Shown here: in pieces, positions 6,494 through 14,852 of the stretch | Layout of the letters: the number at the start of each line of letters is the position of its first letter | How positions within the stretch are numbered: position 1 is the first letter of the stretch | Assembly (NCBI GenBank): GCA_910586215.1 | Contig: CAJUGH010000045.1 | Coordinates: forward strand, 1 to 27,264 | Length of the DNA stretch: 27,264 bases | Source of the DNA: an uncultured Acetatifactor sp. | GTDB lineage: Bacteria; Bacillota; Clostridia; Lachnospirales; Lachnospiraceae | Direction of reading: 5' to 3' | Program-made: the position numbers and the translations under genes | The notes under the pieces: generated by a model | What the model saw: only the letters and a program-made list of their open reading frames with translations | Told to the model about the DNA's origin: nothing | Database searches by the model: none

Positions 6494-6522
6494 TTGCCTG
6501 TCAACACATTTCATGCTAAAAT
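6494..6522 (+). promoter_or_regulatory. Promoter of the HAD phosphatase gene
   Basis: TTGCCT at 6494-6499 and TAAAAT at 6517-6522 are separated by 17 nt, with TGC giving an extended -10. The predicted 5' leader is about 205 nt, long for a single gene. It holds two hairpins: AACCCGC/GCGGGGTT near 6598-6620 and a 9-bp AAAACTCCC/GGGAGTTTT stem spanning about 6631-6683. With the opposed promoter and leader above, this accounts for the 400-bp gap 6333-6733. Confidence 0.5.
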
Positions 6523-6733
6523 TTTACTGCAATTACACTTTCAGACATACTGCCCGGCATCCGTGCTGTTTTATGTCAAAAGATCAGCCATGCGCCAAAC
6601 CCGCTGTCCTTGCGGGGTTGTGTGCATCTTCAAAACTCCCGGACTTTAATGTATGGTGGCGCGGCTGGCTGCATGGGAGTTTTAAAAGCAGTGCCAGCAG
6701 GCTAAAACGATTTATCCCAGGAACGGAGGAACC

Positions 6734-7591
6734 ATGAACAATCCAAAGCCTCATATACCTTTCAGCAGCCTAAAGCACAAAAAGCTCTTCCTGTTCGACA
6801 TAGACGGTACCCTGGCCGTGGGGGACACCCTCTATGAAGGCAGCGCCGACCTCCTCTCCCACATTGCACAGATCGGAGGCAAGGCCTACTATATCACCAA
6901 TAACTCCACAAAAAGCGGAGCAGACTATGTGGAGAAATTCCGCTCTGCCTTCCACCTGGAGACCTCGGAGGATCAGTTTATCACCTCCGGTTACATGGCC
7001 CTCCGTTTTCTCCTGGCACATTACAGGGAACAGAAGATCTTCGTGCTGGGCACCTCCTCCTTTGTGGCAGAACTGCGCAGGAACGGCCTGGATGTGACAC
7101 AGACCGTCCAGGAAGGCAATGCCATCGGCTGTGTGCTCGTGGCCTATGACAGCGAACTGACCTACGGAAAGCTAATCCAGGCCTCCAGGGTTCTCCTGAC
7201 CACAGACGCCCCCTTCTACGCCACCAACCCCGACCTGCGGTGCCCCATTGATTTCGGCTTTATCCCGGACTGCGGGGCTATCTGCAGCATGCTCACCCAG
7301 ACCACGGACAGGCAGCCCACTTACCTGGGGAAACCAAACAAGGAGGTGGTGGAACTATGCCTGTCCCGCTCCGGCTTCTCCCGGGAGGAGACCCTGGTGG
7401 TGGGGGACAGATGGTATACGGATATCGCCTGCGGGATCAACGGCGGTGTGGACACCTGCGTGGTCTATACCGGGGAGGCCAGGCCGGAGGAAGCAGCAGA
7501 TACCCCTTATCCTGCCACTTATGCCTTCTGGAATATAAAAGAATTGTCAGATGCCTGCCGTGGGCAGGGGACTTCTTCCTCACATGGATAA
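6734..7591 (+). CDS. HAD-superfamily sugar or nucleotide phosphatase (NagD-like)
   Basis: 285 residues with all four HAD motifs of the NagD/class IIA subgroup. LFLFDIDGTLAVGD holds the nucleophile and acid Asp pair. YYITNNSTKS is motif II and GKPNKEVV the motif III lysine. LVVGDRWYTDIACG supplies the metal aspartates. The C2 cap between motifs II and III includes VVYD-like VAYDSELTYGKL and FYATNPD, also typical. Such enzymes dephosphorylate glycerol phosphate, nucleotides or sugar phosphates in the cytoplasm. GGAGGA lies 4 nt before the ATG. It is a single transcription unit ending at the palindromic terminator at 7660. The exact substrate cannot be read from sequence. Confidence 0.92.
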   Translation: MNNPKPHIPFSSLKHKKLFLFDIDGTLAVGDTLYEGSADLLSHIAQIGGKAYYITNNSTKSGADYVEKFRSAFHLETSEDQFITSGYMALRFLLAHYREQKIFVLGTSSFVAELRRNGLDVTQTVQEGNAIGCVLVAYDSELTYGKLIQASRVLLTTDAPFYATNPDLRCPIDFGFIPDCGAICSMLTQTTDRQPTYLGKPNKEVVELCLSRSGFSREETLVVGDRWYTDIACGINGGVDTCVVYTGEARPEEAADTPYPATYAFWNIKELSDACRGQGTSSSHG

Positions 7592-7659
7592 GCCGGATAA
7601 ACGACATATCTTCCCTGTACGCGGTACCACCCATGGCACCCCATTTCCCACCGTCAAAT

Positions 7660-7687
7660 ATAGGGCATGGCAGCTGCCACGCCCTAT
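7660..7687. terminator. Bidirectional hairpin between convergent HAD and DegV genes
   Basis: ATAGGGC pairs with GCCCTAT around a 12-bp perfect palindrome (TGGCAGCTGCCA), with a single mismatch. It sits in the 118-bp gap between two convergent genes. T-runs are weak on both sides. Confidence 0.65.
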
Positions 7688-7709
7688 CTGTTCCTGTTCG
7701 AAACGCCTG

Positions 7710-8618
7710 TCACTCCGGCAGGAGCCCCTTTTCTATGATTCCGAATCCCAGAGGATACGGTCCTGTATGCACCCCGATGGTGGCACCGATCTGGTAGAGC
7801 CCCATTTCCCGGATGCTGTATCCCTTGCTGCGCAGGACTTCCAAGGCATGATCCCGAAAGGCCGCCCCTTCCTCCACATCATATCCATAGCCCACACAGA
7901 TGCGGAAGCTGTCTATGCCTTTGCCGCTGTCCCGCAGGTATTCCAGCAGAAGTTCCAGGGCTTTTTCCGTGGAACGCTTCCTGCCCCGGCCAATTCCCGA
8001 AGGAAAGATTTCTCCCTGTTTCAAGGTGATAATGGGACGGATTCCCAGAATACTGCCTGCCAGGGCCGCCACCTTGCCGATACGCCCACCATGCTGCAGG
8101 TACTCCATATTGCCTACCGTGAAGAAGATCCTGCCGCTTCCCTTGATCTCCTCTAAGCGGGACACCGTCTCCTGATAACTTTTTCCACTGTCCCGTAGGG
8201 AAGCTGCCTCCAGCACATACAGCCCCTGGAGCACCGTGTCCACGGTGGAATCGATCACTGTGATCTCTGCCTCCGGATACTCCTCCCGGACAAGGTTCCT
8301 TGCGTTAGTTGCTGACTGCACGGAACCGCTGAATTTGGCAGTGATGCAGATGCAGATCACCGGAATCCCCTGCTTCGCATAGGGAAGGAACATATCCACG
8401 TAGTCCTGGGCAGAGGGCATGGAGGACTTGGGATACACACCCTTCCTGTCCACCATCTGCTGATAGAACTCCCTGACACCGATCTCCACATTTTCCTTCA
8501 GATACTTCTGGTCATCAAATGACACATAAAATGGCACCACTGTAATGTTCTTCTCCTGGACAAGCTCCACCGGCAGGTCACAGGAGCCATCGCTGATAAT
8601 ATGGAATGTCTCACTCAT
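7710..8618 (-). CDS. DegV family fatty-acid-binding protein
   Basis: 302 residues with the DegV layout: FHIISDGSCDLP at the start (conserved SDSxxDLP), the KSSMPSAQDYVDMF lipid-pocket segment, CICITAKFSGSVQSATNA, VIDSTVDTVLQGLYV, then the second-domain FFTVGNMEYLQHGGRIGKVAALAGSILGIRPII and the closing GATIGVHTGPYPLGFG. DegV/FakB proteins hold a fatty acid and present it to FakA kinase for phospholipid synthesis. No fakA is in the window, so it may be one of several FakB-type carriers. AAAGGGA lies before the ATG. Promoter at 8691-8719. Confidence 0.95.
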   Translation of the reverse strand: MSETFHIISDGSCDLPVELVQEKNITVVPFYVSFDDQKYLKENVEIGVREFYQQMVDRKGVYPKSSMPSAQDYVDMFLPYAKQGIPVICICITAKFSGSVQSATNARNLVREEYPEAEITVIDSTVDTVLQGLYVLEAASLRDSGKSYQETVSRLEEIKGSGRIFFTVGNMEYLQHGGRIGKVAALAGSILGIRPIITLKQGEIFPSGIGRGRKRSTEKALELLLEYLRDSGKGIDSFRICVGYGYDVEEGAAFRDHALEVLRSKGYSIREMGLYQIGATIGVHTGPYPLGFGIIEKGLLPE

Positions 8619-8690
8619 ACCTGTAATCCCTTTCGCTCTCGTATGGTTGTGAGGACTGCCAGATGGAAGACAGCCCCTGCTTTGCTATAT

Positions 8691-8719
8691 AGGATACCAC
8701 GTATGAGGGGAAATGGCAA
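8691..8719 (-). promoter_or_regulatory. Promoter of the degV-family gene
   Basis: TTGCCA at 8719-8714 and TATCCT at 8696-8691 on the minus strand, spacer 17 nt, with TGG giving an extended -10. The start codon is about 70 nt downstream. Confidence 0.5.
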
Positions 8720-8795
8720 CCCGTTTTGTAGTTTCGCATTCCATTTTATGACTCTTTTTGCTGCTTATCATGGTTTTTATAACTACATAGTGTCT

Positions 8796-9698
8796 TCACA
8801 CATCTTCTCTGTATGCACCGGGAGTCATTCCGGTATGCCTTCTGAACATATCATAAAAATGCTTCCTGCTGTGAAATCCTACCTCCAGTCCTACCTCCTC
8901 CACAGTCAGTTCTGTCTCCCTTAGCAGCTTCACCGCCTGGTTCACCCGGAGAATATTCACATAGTCTGTGAAGGAAATAGCAAAAGTCTCCTTGAACAGC
9001 CTGCTTAAATAGCTGGCGTTGTAAGAGCTGGTCCGGGCCAGTTCATCCAGTGTGACAGTGGCATAATGCTTCGACAGATATTCCAGCAGGGGCGTGATGG
9101 CCCGCCGGTGCCTGACCTGAGTCTGATGCCTGTCTTGAAACCGGAGCAGACTGATGCAGAGTCTTTCGACACTGCCCTGCACCATGAGCGGATAATAGTT
9201 CTCCCGCCTCTCCAGTTCCAACAACAGATCCTCGTAGATACTCTCCACCTCCAGCAGCGCCCTGCCCATCAGGTGCAGGGCGGGCGCAAACCGGTCTGTG
9301 GGCAGGGTACTTTTGTCCTGCAGAAATGCGCAGGATATGATACAGTTGTAGATCATCAGATCCTCCAGGGGAAAATTGGCATGTACCTGTCCTGGACGGA
9401 CACAGAAGATATCACCCTTCTGCAGGATATAATTTGTGCCCTCCAGAAAAGCCACCCCCCGGCCACTGTATACATAGAACAATTCCAGGAAATCCACATG
9501 GGTATGCAGACGTTCCGGCTCATAGGAATCCAGAAAGATTTCCGATGGCTTTTTTTGTCCCTCCCTGACCCAGAGACTGGCAGGACTTTTCCTGCCCTTT
9601 GGGAGAAAATCCCTGCAGGCCCAGACCAGATCCTCCCCGGCCCATTCTTCTATATGGTAATGCAGCATTTCCACCTGTGCATTCTCCTGCTTTTCCAT
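8796..9698 (-). CDS. AraC-family regulator with cupin sensor domain
   Basis: Residues about 60-130 form a cupin (HTHVDFLELFYVYSGRGVAFLEGTNYILQKGDIFCVRPGQVHANF). The C-terminal 100 residues are two helix-turn-helix units (VTLDELARTSSYNASYLSRLFKETF and LTVEEVGLEVGFHSRKHFYDMFRRHTGMTPGAYR). This is the RhaS/MelR-like arrangement in which sugar binding in the cupin turns on transcription. AAGGGA lies before the ATG. It is divergent from the ADP-ribosylglycohydrolase-family gene, whose promoter has a good -10 but no good -35, as expected for activator dependence. That gene is the most likely target. Sugar ligand unknown. Confidence 0.92.
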   Translation of the reverse strand: MEKQENAQVEMLHYHIEEWAGEDLVWACRDFLPKGRKSPASLWVREGQKKPSEIFLDSYEPERLHTHVDFLELFYVYSGRGVAFLEGTNYILQKGDIFCVRPGQVHANFPLEDLMIYNCIISCAFLQDKSTLPTDRFAPALHLMGRALLEVESIYEDLLLELERRENYYPLMVQGSVERLCISLLRFQDRHQTQVRHRRAITPLLEYLSKHYATVTLDELARTSSYNASYLSRLFKETFAISFTDYVNILRVNQAVKLLRETELTVEEVGLEVGFHSRKHFYDMFRRHTGMTPGAYREDV

Positions 9699-9766
9699 GT
9701 GATCCCTTCCCTATGACTCCTGTACAAAGCCCTCAGATCCAAAAAAGCAATACAAAGCAGTCAACT

Positions 9767-9778
9767 GACAATATTGTC
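9767..9778. promoter_or_regulatory. 12-bp perfect palindrome in the divergent AraC/ARH promoter region
   Basis: GACAATATTGTC is a perfect palindrome near the middle of the 144-bp divergent gap. It lies 28 bp upstream of the plus-strand TATAAT, a position compatible with an activator or repressor site. Confidence 0.4.
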
Positions 9779-9805
9779 TGCAGGCCCGCTTTCCGTTATC
9801 CTTAC

Positions 9806-9811
9806 TATAAT
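9806..9811 (+). promoter_or_regulatory. -10 element of the ARH-family gene
   Basis: Perfect TATAAT at 9806-9811. The positions for a -35 read GGCCCG-like sequence, far from consensus, which suggests activator control. The ribosome site AAAGGAG at 9830-9836 follows. Confidence 0.5.
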
Positions 9812-9842
9812 ATAAAAATCCGATAGAGGAAAGGAGAATTTT

Positions 9843-11402
9843 ATGGAACTGAATGCGAACATGCTCTACGACAAGATCAAGGGGTGCTGGAACGGGAAAA
9901 ATATTGGCGGAGTCCTGGGCGCCCCGCTGGAAGGGAAAAGAGGTGTCTTCGATGTGCAATTCTATCTGCAACAGGACATGGACGGCAATCCACCCCCCAA
10001 TGACGACCTGGATCTACAGCTTGTATGGCTGGCCGCTGCAGAGAAATACGGCCAGCAGCTGACACCGGAAATCCTGGGGGAATACTGGCTCACCTTCATC
10101 ACCCCCCATTGGAACGAATACGGCAGGGGAAAAGCCAATATGGTCAGCGGCCTGGTCCCACCTTTGAGTGGTCATGTAGAGAATACCTATCACAACAGCT
10201 GCGGCTGCTTCATCCGCAGTGAGATCTGGGCCTGTCTGTGTCCGGGCAATCCCGCCCTGGCTGTGAAATACGCCTACCGGGACGGGGTCATAGACCACAG
10301 TGAAGACGGACTCTACGGGGAACTATTCTGTGCTGCCCTGGAAAGCGCTGCTTTCGTGGAATCTGACAGGGACACCCTGGTGAAAACCGGCCTTTCTTAC
10401 ATTCCGGAAAACTGTCTCGTGGCCCGGGCCGTGAAGCTGGCACAGGAATGCTATCAGCAGAGGCTGACCTGGCAGGAAGCCCGAAAGCGCATGATGCAGG
10501 AAGTACCCGGCACCTTCGGCATACAGGGCAGCACCGATGGCAATACGGAGGGCTTCCCCACCTCCCCTGCAGGCAATGATGCCCCGAACAATATCGGTCT
10601 TATGATGATTGGCTGGCTATACGGAAAAAATGATTTCGGAAAGAGTCTGTGTATCGCCGTGGGCTGTGGTGAGGATACAGACTGTACGGCAGGTACCCTG
10701 GGCGCCATCCTGGGAATCATCCATGGAAGCAGCAGACTGCCCCAGGAGTGGCTGCATCCCATCCAGGACAAGATCAATACCCTCTGTATCGAGAAGACAA
10801 AAGCTCATCTTCTGAACGGGATCCCCGGCACGGTGACAGAACTTTCAGACCGGATTCTGCAGACCATTCCCCGGTTCCTGTACAGGGATATGTGTGAAAT
10901 ACTGCCGGAGGGAGGATACCGGGTGTTCTCCCAGGAGCCTCTGGCCTGCACCGCCCGGAGGACCAACTATATGCCAGGCATAGGCGGGGTAGGGGATACC
11001 CAGGACAGGAATCCGGTTTTTCATGAAAATTTCAGCCCCTTGACAATCCGCAAGGATCATCACATGTTCCGGCTGTACCTGGAACACCCCCAGGGCGTTT
11101 TCCTCCAGAACGACAGACAACTGTCTCTGCGGCTCACAGTAGAAGCCACAGCCTTCAGCTGTCAGCAATGGATCCATGTCAGAATATACGCCCCTGACTT
11201 CCTGGCAGTCAGCCCTGGACGGGCCATGAGCCTGCCACTGCACAATACCATGCAGACGCCTTCCGTGGTAGAACTGGCCTTATCCGCCCAGAACCTTCCC
11301 TTAGGGGAACCACCTGCCGGGGAGGTGGACGTACTGATAGAAGTCTCCCTGACCGGACGACACAGTTACGAAGTCGTTAAGACAAGGCTGTATATAAGAT
11401 AG
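9843..11402 (+). CDS. ADP-ribosylglycohydrolase-family protein with C-terminal beta-rich domain
   Basis: Residues 1-340 follow the ADP-ribosylglycohydrolase all-helical fold: KIKGCWNGKNIGGVLGAPLEG, the metal motif NDDLDLQ (53-59), IDHSEDGLYGE, and the second metal motif GCGEDTDCTAGTLGAILG (275-291) with the DTD signature. Typical members are about 300 residues. Here about 170 further residues (350-519) form an immunoglobulin-like, beta-rich segment. The family splits N- or O-glycosidic links to ribofuranose using two Mg ions. No signal peptide, so cytoplasmic. AAAGGAG precedes the ATG. It lies in a sugar catabolic locus, convergent with the FGGY kinase, so a glycosidase role on a sugar conjugate is more likely than protein de-ADP-ribosylation. 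Substrate unknown. Confidence 0.85.
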   Translation: MELNANMLYDKIKGCWNGKNIGGVLGAPLEGKRGVFDVQFYLQQDMDGNPPPNDDLDLQLVWLAAAEKYGQQLTPEILGEYWLTFITPHWNEYGRGKANMVSGLVPPLSGHVENTYHNSCGCFIRSEIWACLCPGNPALAVKYAYRDGVIDHSEDGLYGELFCAALESAAFVESDRDTLVKTGLSYIPENCLVARAVKLAQECYQQRLTWQEARKRMMQEVPGTFGIQGSTDGNTEGFPTSPAGNDAPNNIGLMMIGWLYGKNDFGKSLCIAVGCGEDTDCTAGTLGAILGIIHGSSRLPQEWLHPIQDKINTLCIEKTKAHLLNGIPGTVTELSDRILQTIPRFLYRDMCEILPEGGYRVFSQEPLACTARRTNYMPGIGGVGDTQDRNPVFHENFSPLTIRKDHHMFRLYLEHPQGVFLQNDRQLSLRLTVEATAFSCQQWIHVRIYAPDFLAVSPGRAMSLPLHNTMQTPSVVELALSAQNLPLGEPPAGEVDVLIEVSLTGRHSYEVVKTRLYIR

Positions 11403-11442
11403 TGATGGATTTCCTTTTTGTTCATGCTAATGTCATGATGTT

Positions 11443-11601
11443 GGAGGCAAAAGTTTTTTGCCCCCTGATGCCTACGGATTGCTTCGCATTTCATGCTCCC
11501 GCAATCCTAAAAACATTCAAAATCCGCCCTATCGGGCTACTTTTTCATGTTTTTGCGGGTCCCAAAGTCATGTATCGACATGCAAGCATGTCATACATGA
11601 C
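11443..11601. repeat. Series of four hairpins between convergent genes
   Basis: Stems are GGAGGCAAAA/TTTTGCCCCC (11443-11465), GGATTGC/GCAATCC (11476-11507), CCCGCA/TGCGGG enclosing GCCC-TATC-GGGC (11498-11559), and a 15-bp stem with a small bulge from GTCATGTAT to ATACATGAC (11567-11601). The second and third share a strand, so they are alternative folds. They fill the gap between the ARH-family gene and the kinase and probably terminate transcription from both sides. Confidence 0.6.
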
Positions 11602-11616
11602 CTTCTGACCCTGGCA

Positions 11617-13071
11617 TCATGTCATCTTCACTGCCCGCCTCCAGGCAGCATATTTTTCCTCCCTGGTCTCTTGGGGCATAGCCGGTTCATACTGTCTGTA
11701 TTGCATGCCGGCAAAAAGCTTTTCCTTCTGGTAGAGGCCGGCACGGATGCCTGCCAGGTAAGCTGCCCCGATGGCAGACAGTTCCTCCTGGCCGGACACA
11801 TGGACCGTCACCTCTGCCAGATCGCTCTGTACCTGCATCAGATAGGCATTACCCGTAGGGCCGCCGTCCACACGCAGGCTCCCAAGCTGGCAGCCGCTGT
11901 CCTGTTCCATGGCTTTCAGCACATCTGTGATCTGGAAGGCAATGCTGTCTAAGGCTGCCCTGACGATCTCCCTCCGTCCCGTGGTGCGGCTCATGCCCGT
12001 AAGCAGTGCCCTGGCTTCGTCCTTCCAATAAGGGGCGGACAACCCCGTAAAGGCAGGTACAAGGATCGTCTGGTCTGCCGGATTCGCCCTAAGGGCCAGG
12101 TCTTCCGTCTCCCTGGGGGATGTGATCAGTCCCATGTCCTCTTTCAGCCAGGTAACCACGGCACCGGTGTAATTGATATTTCCTTCCAGCACGTATTCCA
12201 CCTGGCCTCCGATTCCCCAGGCCAGGGAGGTGGCCAGGCCATGTCTGCTTGGGACGAATTCCCTGCCTATGTGCATCATCACTGAGGAACCGGTGCCATA
12301 GGTGGCCTTCACCATACCGCTTTCGTGACATCCCTGGCCGAACAGGGCGCCGTGGGAATCCCCCAGCACTGCCGTGATGGGAATCTTCTCCTCCAGGTAT
12401 CCCCCGAAATCCGTATAGCCGAAGCAACTGTCGCTGTCACAGACTTCCGGCAAAGACTCCATAGGCACCCCGAACAGGTCGCACAGTTCCCGGTCCCAGG
12501 CCAGCTTGTGGAGATCAAAAAGCTGGGTCCGGGAGGCGTTAGAGTAGTCCGTCTTGAAAGCCTCCCCTTCTGTAAGCCTGTACACCAGCCAACAGTCTAT
12601 GGTACCGAAATGCAGTCTGGTCCCCTTGGGTGCCTGGGGAACGGCATGTTCCATGAGCCAGGCCATCTTGGCGGCGGGAAAATAGGCGGAAAGGGGAAGT
12701 CCCGTCTTCCCATAGATCTCCCCCCCATGTTCCTGTAACCGCTCTGCAATGTGCCAGGCCCTGCTGCACTGCCACACCACCGCATGAGCCAGGGGCTTCC
12801 CCCCCTGGTCCCAGCACAGGGTAGTCTCCCGCTGGTTGCTGATGCCCACGGCCTGGATCTGTTCCTTCGGAATTCCCGCTGCCTCCACCACCTGTCTGGC
12901 AGATTGCAGCACATTTCCATAGATTTCCTCCGGGTCATGGGAGACCCATCCCTGTTCATTTACGATCTGTCTGTGGGGCACGTCTGCCCGCTTTACAATC
13001 GCCCCCTCTTCATCAAAGAGGATGGCCTTGGTTCCCTGGGTACTCTGGTCAATGCCAATGATATATTTCAT
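11617..13071 (-). CDS. FGGY-family carbohydrate kinase, glycerol-kinase-like (candidate D-apulose kinase)
   Basis: 484 residues with the FGGY layout: GIDQSTQGTKAILFD phosphate loop, GWVSHDPEEIY, the NQRETT motif (R81, E82), YFPAAKMAW (Y130), GDSHGALFGQ with catalytic base D238, the ATP-side YGTGSSVMM and EGNINYTGAVV, and VDGGPTGNAYLMQVQSDL near the end. R81, E82, Y130 and D238 correspond to glycerol-binding residues of glycerol kinase, but no glycerol uptake gene is nearby. It is 24 nt after a split transketolase and in one operon with an isomerase. In the known D-apiose transketolase route, a kinase of this superfamily makes apulose 4-phosphate. Glycerol, or another ketose, remains possible. 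Confidence 0.8.
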   Translation of the reverse strand: MKYIIGIDQSTQGTKAILFDEEGAIVKRADVPHRQIVNEQGWVSHDPEEIYGNVLQSARQVVEAAGIPKEQIQAVGISNQRETTLCWDQGGKPLAHAVVWQCSRAWHIAERLQEHGGEIYGKTGLPLSAYFPAAKMAWLMEHAVPQAPKGTRLHFGTIDCWLVYRLTEGEAFKTDYSNASRTQLFDLHKLAWDRELCDLFGVPMESLPEVCDSDSCFGYTDFGGYLEEKIPITAVLGDSHGALFGQGCHESGMVKATYGTGSSVMMHIGREFVPSRHGLATSLAWGIGGQVEYVLEGNINYTGAVVTWLKEDMGLITSPRETEDLALRANPADQTILVPAFTGLSAPYWKDEARALLTGMSRTTGRREIVRAALDSIAFQITDVLKAMEQDSGCQLGSLRVDGGPTGNAYLMQVQSDLAEVTVHVSGQEELSAIGAAYLAGIRAGLYQKEKLFAGMQYRQYEPAMPQETREEKYAAWRRAVKMT

Positions 13072-13095
13072 AGGACACCCTTCTTTCTCCTGCCT

Positions 13096-14025
13096 CTATC
13101 CCAAAACACCCTGGACCGCTGCTGCGATTCCCTTGGCATCCAACCCATAATGGGCGAAAATCTCCCGGTTGGTGCCGCCGATCATATGGCCGTCCGGCAG
13201 GGACAGGTTCACTACCTTCCTGGGGCATTCCGCTGCTATGGCCTGGGCCACGATACTGCCCAGTCCGCCGTAGGGGGAGTGCTCTTCCACCGTCACCACA
13301 GCTTTCACTTTTCCGGCCGCTGCCAGAAGGGTCTCTGTGTCCAGGGGCTTTACACAATACATGTCCAGCAGCCCTGCACGGATCCCCGTCTCCTTAAGGG
13401 CCTTCGCCGCCTCCAGGGCTTCCGGCACCATCTCCCCGCAGGCCACCAGCAGCACATCCTCTCCCTCCATAAGCACATTGGCCTTATTCAGGGCAAAGGA
13501 CATGTCCTCCCCATAGACATCCTCCGTGGCAGACCGGCTGACCCGCACATAGGCCGGCAGGTCGTCCTGCAGCAGTTCCCGGATCAGGCAGGCCGTCTGG
13601 AACCGGTCACTGGGCAGGTATACCCGCATGTCCGGCAGGCTGGCAAAGGCCGCAATATCCTGGCAGGAATGATGGGTCATCCCCAGGGCGCCGTAACTGA
13701 CGCCGCCGCTGATGCCGATGAGGGTCACATTGGTCCGGGAATAGGCGATATCCACCTTGGCCTGCTCATAGCTCCTGGTGGAGAGGAAACAGGCCGGGGA
13801 AGCTGCAAACACTTTTTTCCCACAGGAGGCAAGACCGGCAGATACAGTGACCAGGTTCTGCTCTGCGATCCCCATCTCCACGAACTGTTCCGGGAACTGG
13901 TCTGCAAAGGCAGACAGGGAAGCGGAACCCCTGGAGTCCGAGCACACCACCACAATATCCCTGTCTGTCCGGGCTGCGGCCAGCAGTGTATCGCAGATTG
14001 CCTGACGATTGGTTATGGTATTCAT
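13096..14025 (-). CDS. Transketolase, C-terminal (Pyr plus C) subunit
   Basis: 309 residues: the pyrimidine-binding domain has FVEMGIAEQNLVTVSAGLA with the ThDP-activating glutamate E55, GGVSYGALGMTHHSCQDIAAF, and MRVYLPSD. The C domain has DVLLVACGEMVPEALEAA, DMYCVKPLD and VVTVEEHSPYGGLGS. It is half of a normal transketolase and must pair with the preceding subunit. Its ATG overlaps the stop of that gene in an ATGA junction (14022-14025), a sign of equimolar synthesis. It transfers two-carbon ketol units using ThDP. With the adjacent kinase it would fit the B subunit of apulose-4-phosphate transketolase, an inference from context. Confidence 0.88.
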   Translation of the reverse strand: MNTITNRQAICDTLLAAARTDRDIVVVCSDSRGSASLSAFADQFPEQFVEMGIAEQNLVTVSAGLASCGKKVFAASPACFLSTRSYEQAKVDIAYSRTNVTLIGISGGVSYGALGMTHHSCQDIAAFASLPDMRVYLPSDRFQTACLIRELLQDDLPAYVRVSRSATEDVYGEDMSFALNKANVLMEGEDVLLVACGEMVPEALEAAKALKETGIRAGLLDMYCVKPLDTETLLAAAGKVKAVVTVEEHSPYGGLGSIVAQAIAAECPRKVVNLSLPDGHMIGGTNREIFAHYGLDAKGIAAAVQGVLG

Positions 14026-14840
14026 GCCAGCACCTCCTCTAACTCTTTCACCGCCTGCTCATACTGTACAGGCGTCATCACCCCGTGGTGCCATCCTTTG
14101 TTGTCCTCCATAAAGGAGACACCCTTGCCCTTCACCGTATGGGCGATGACCACGCTGGGCTGCCCCTTGACCCGGGAAGCCTGGGCATAGGCTTCTGCCA
14201 GCTGCCCACAGTCGTTGCCATCTTCCACCTGGATCACATGCCAGCCAAAGGAACGGAACTTCTCCCCCAGGTCATCGCTGCACATGACTTCCCTGGTAGG
14301 GCCGCTGATCTGCAGACGGTTCAGGTCCACGGTGGCACAGAGATTGTCCAGCTTGTAGTGGGCCGCTGCCATCATGGCTTCATAGTTGGAACCTTCGGCC
14401 ATCTCACCGTCCCCCAGCACCACATAGGTGCGGTAGTCCTTTTTATCCATCTTCGCCGCCAGGGCACACCCCACCCCCAGAGCCAGGCCATGTCCCAGGG
14501 ATCCGGAATTCATCTCAATACCCGGCACATCCGTGTTGGGATGGCCGATAAACTTAGAGCCGAAGGCGCTGAAAGTCTCTATGGCCTCCTGCTTATCGAA
14601 AAAACCCTTCTCCCCCAGCACCATATACTGGGCATCCACACAGTGGCCCTTGCTCAAGAAAAAGCGGTCCCTGTCCGGGGAAGTCCAGTTCTCCGGGGAC
14701 ACATTCATCACCTGGAAATACAATACCGTCAATATGTCCATGACACTTAAGTCGCCGCCCACATGGCCTGCCTTGGAGAGATAGACCTCTTCGATCACAT
14801 CCCGGCGCAGGCTGTAGGCTTTCCTAGTCAGTTCATCCAT
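14022..14840 (-). CDS. Transketolase, N-terminal (PP) subunit
   Basis: 272 residues carrying the ThDP diphosphate-binding domain: SKAGHVGGDLSVMDILTVLYF, FLSKGH (H66), GSLGHGLALGVG (H117), and the ThDP motif GDGEMAEG (143-150) ending with N174 in ATVDLN. Length is that of the A subunit of split transketolases. The ribosome site GGGGGT (14852-14847) directly abuts a perfect 8-bp hairpin (14853-14872), so folding may affect initiation. Upstream lies the hairpin array, not a typical promoter, so expression probably depends on read-through or processing of the isomerase transcript. Context suggests the A subunit of an apulose-4-phosphate transketolase. Confidence 0.88.
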   Translation of the reverse strand: MDELTRKAYSLRRDVIEEVYLSKAGHVGGDLSVMDILTVLYFQVMNVSPENWTSPDRDRFFLSKGHCVDAQYMVLGEKGFFDKQEAIETFSAFGSKFIGHPNTDVPGIEMNSGSLGHGLALGVGCALAAKMDKKDYRTYVVLGDGEMAEGSNYEAMMAAAHYKLDNLCATVDLNRLQISGPTREVMCSDDLGEKFRSFGWHVIQVEDGNDCGQLAEAYAQASRVKGQPSVVIAHTVKGKGVSFMEDNKGWHHGVMTPVQYEQAVKELEEVLA

Positions 14841-14852
14841 TTTTATACCCCC

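Noticed and set aside
6529..6733. T-box or other known riboswitch
   Set aside because: No T-box sequence or specifier-type layout, and no recognisable aptamer core.
6513..6737. 74-codon plus-strand frame before the HAD gene
   Set aside because: It overlaps the promoter -10 and leader hairpins, has no ribosome site and has a Cys/Arg-rich random look.
11617..13071. True glycerol kinase
   Set aside because: Residues fit, but there is no glycerol facilitator, dehydrogenase or regulator nearby, and it shares an operon with an isomerase and transketolase. Kept as an alternative only.
12751..14190. 479-codon open frame on the plus strand
   Set aside because: Antisense to the kinase and transketolase genes, which are clear on the minus strand; no recognisable motif.
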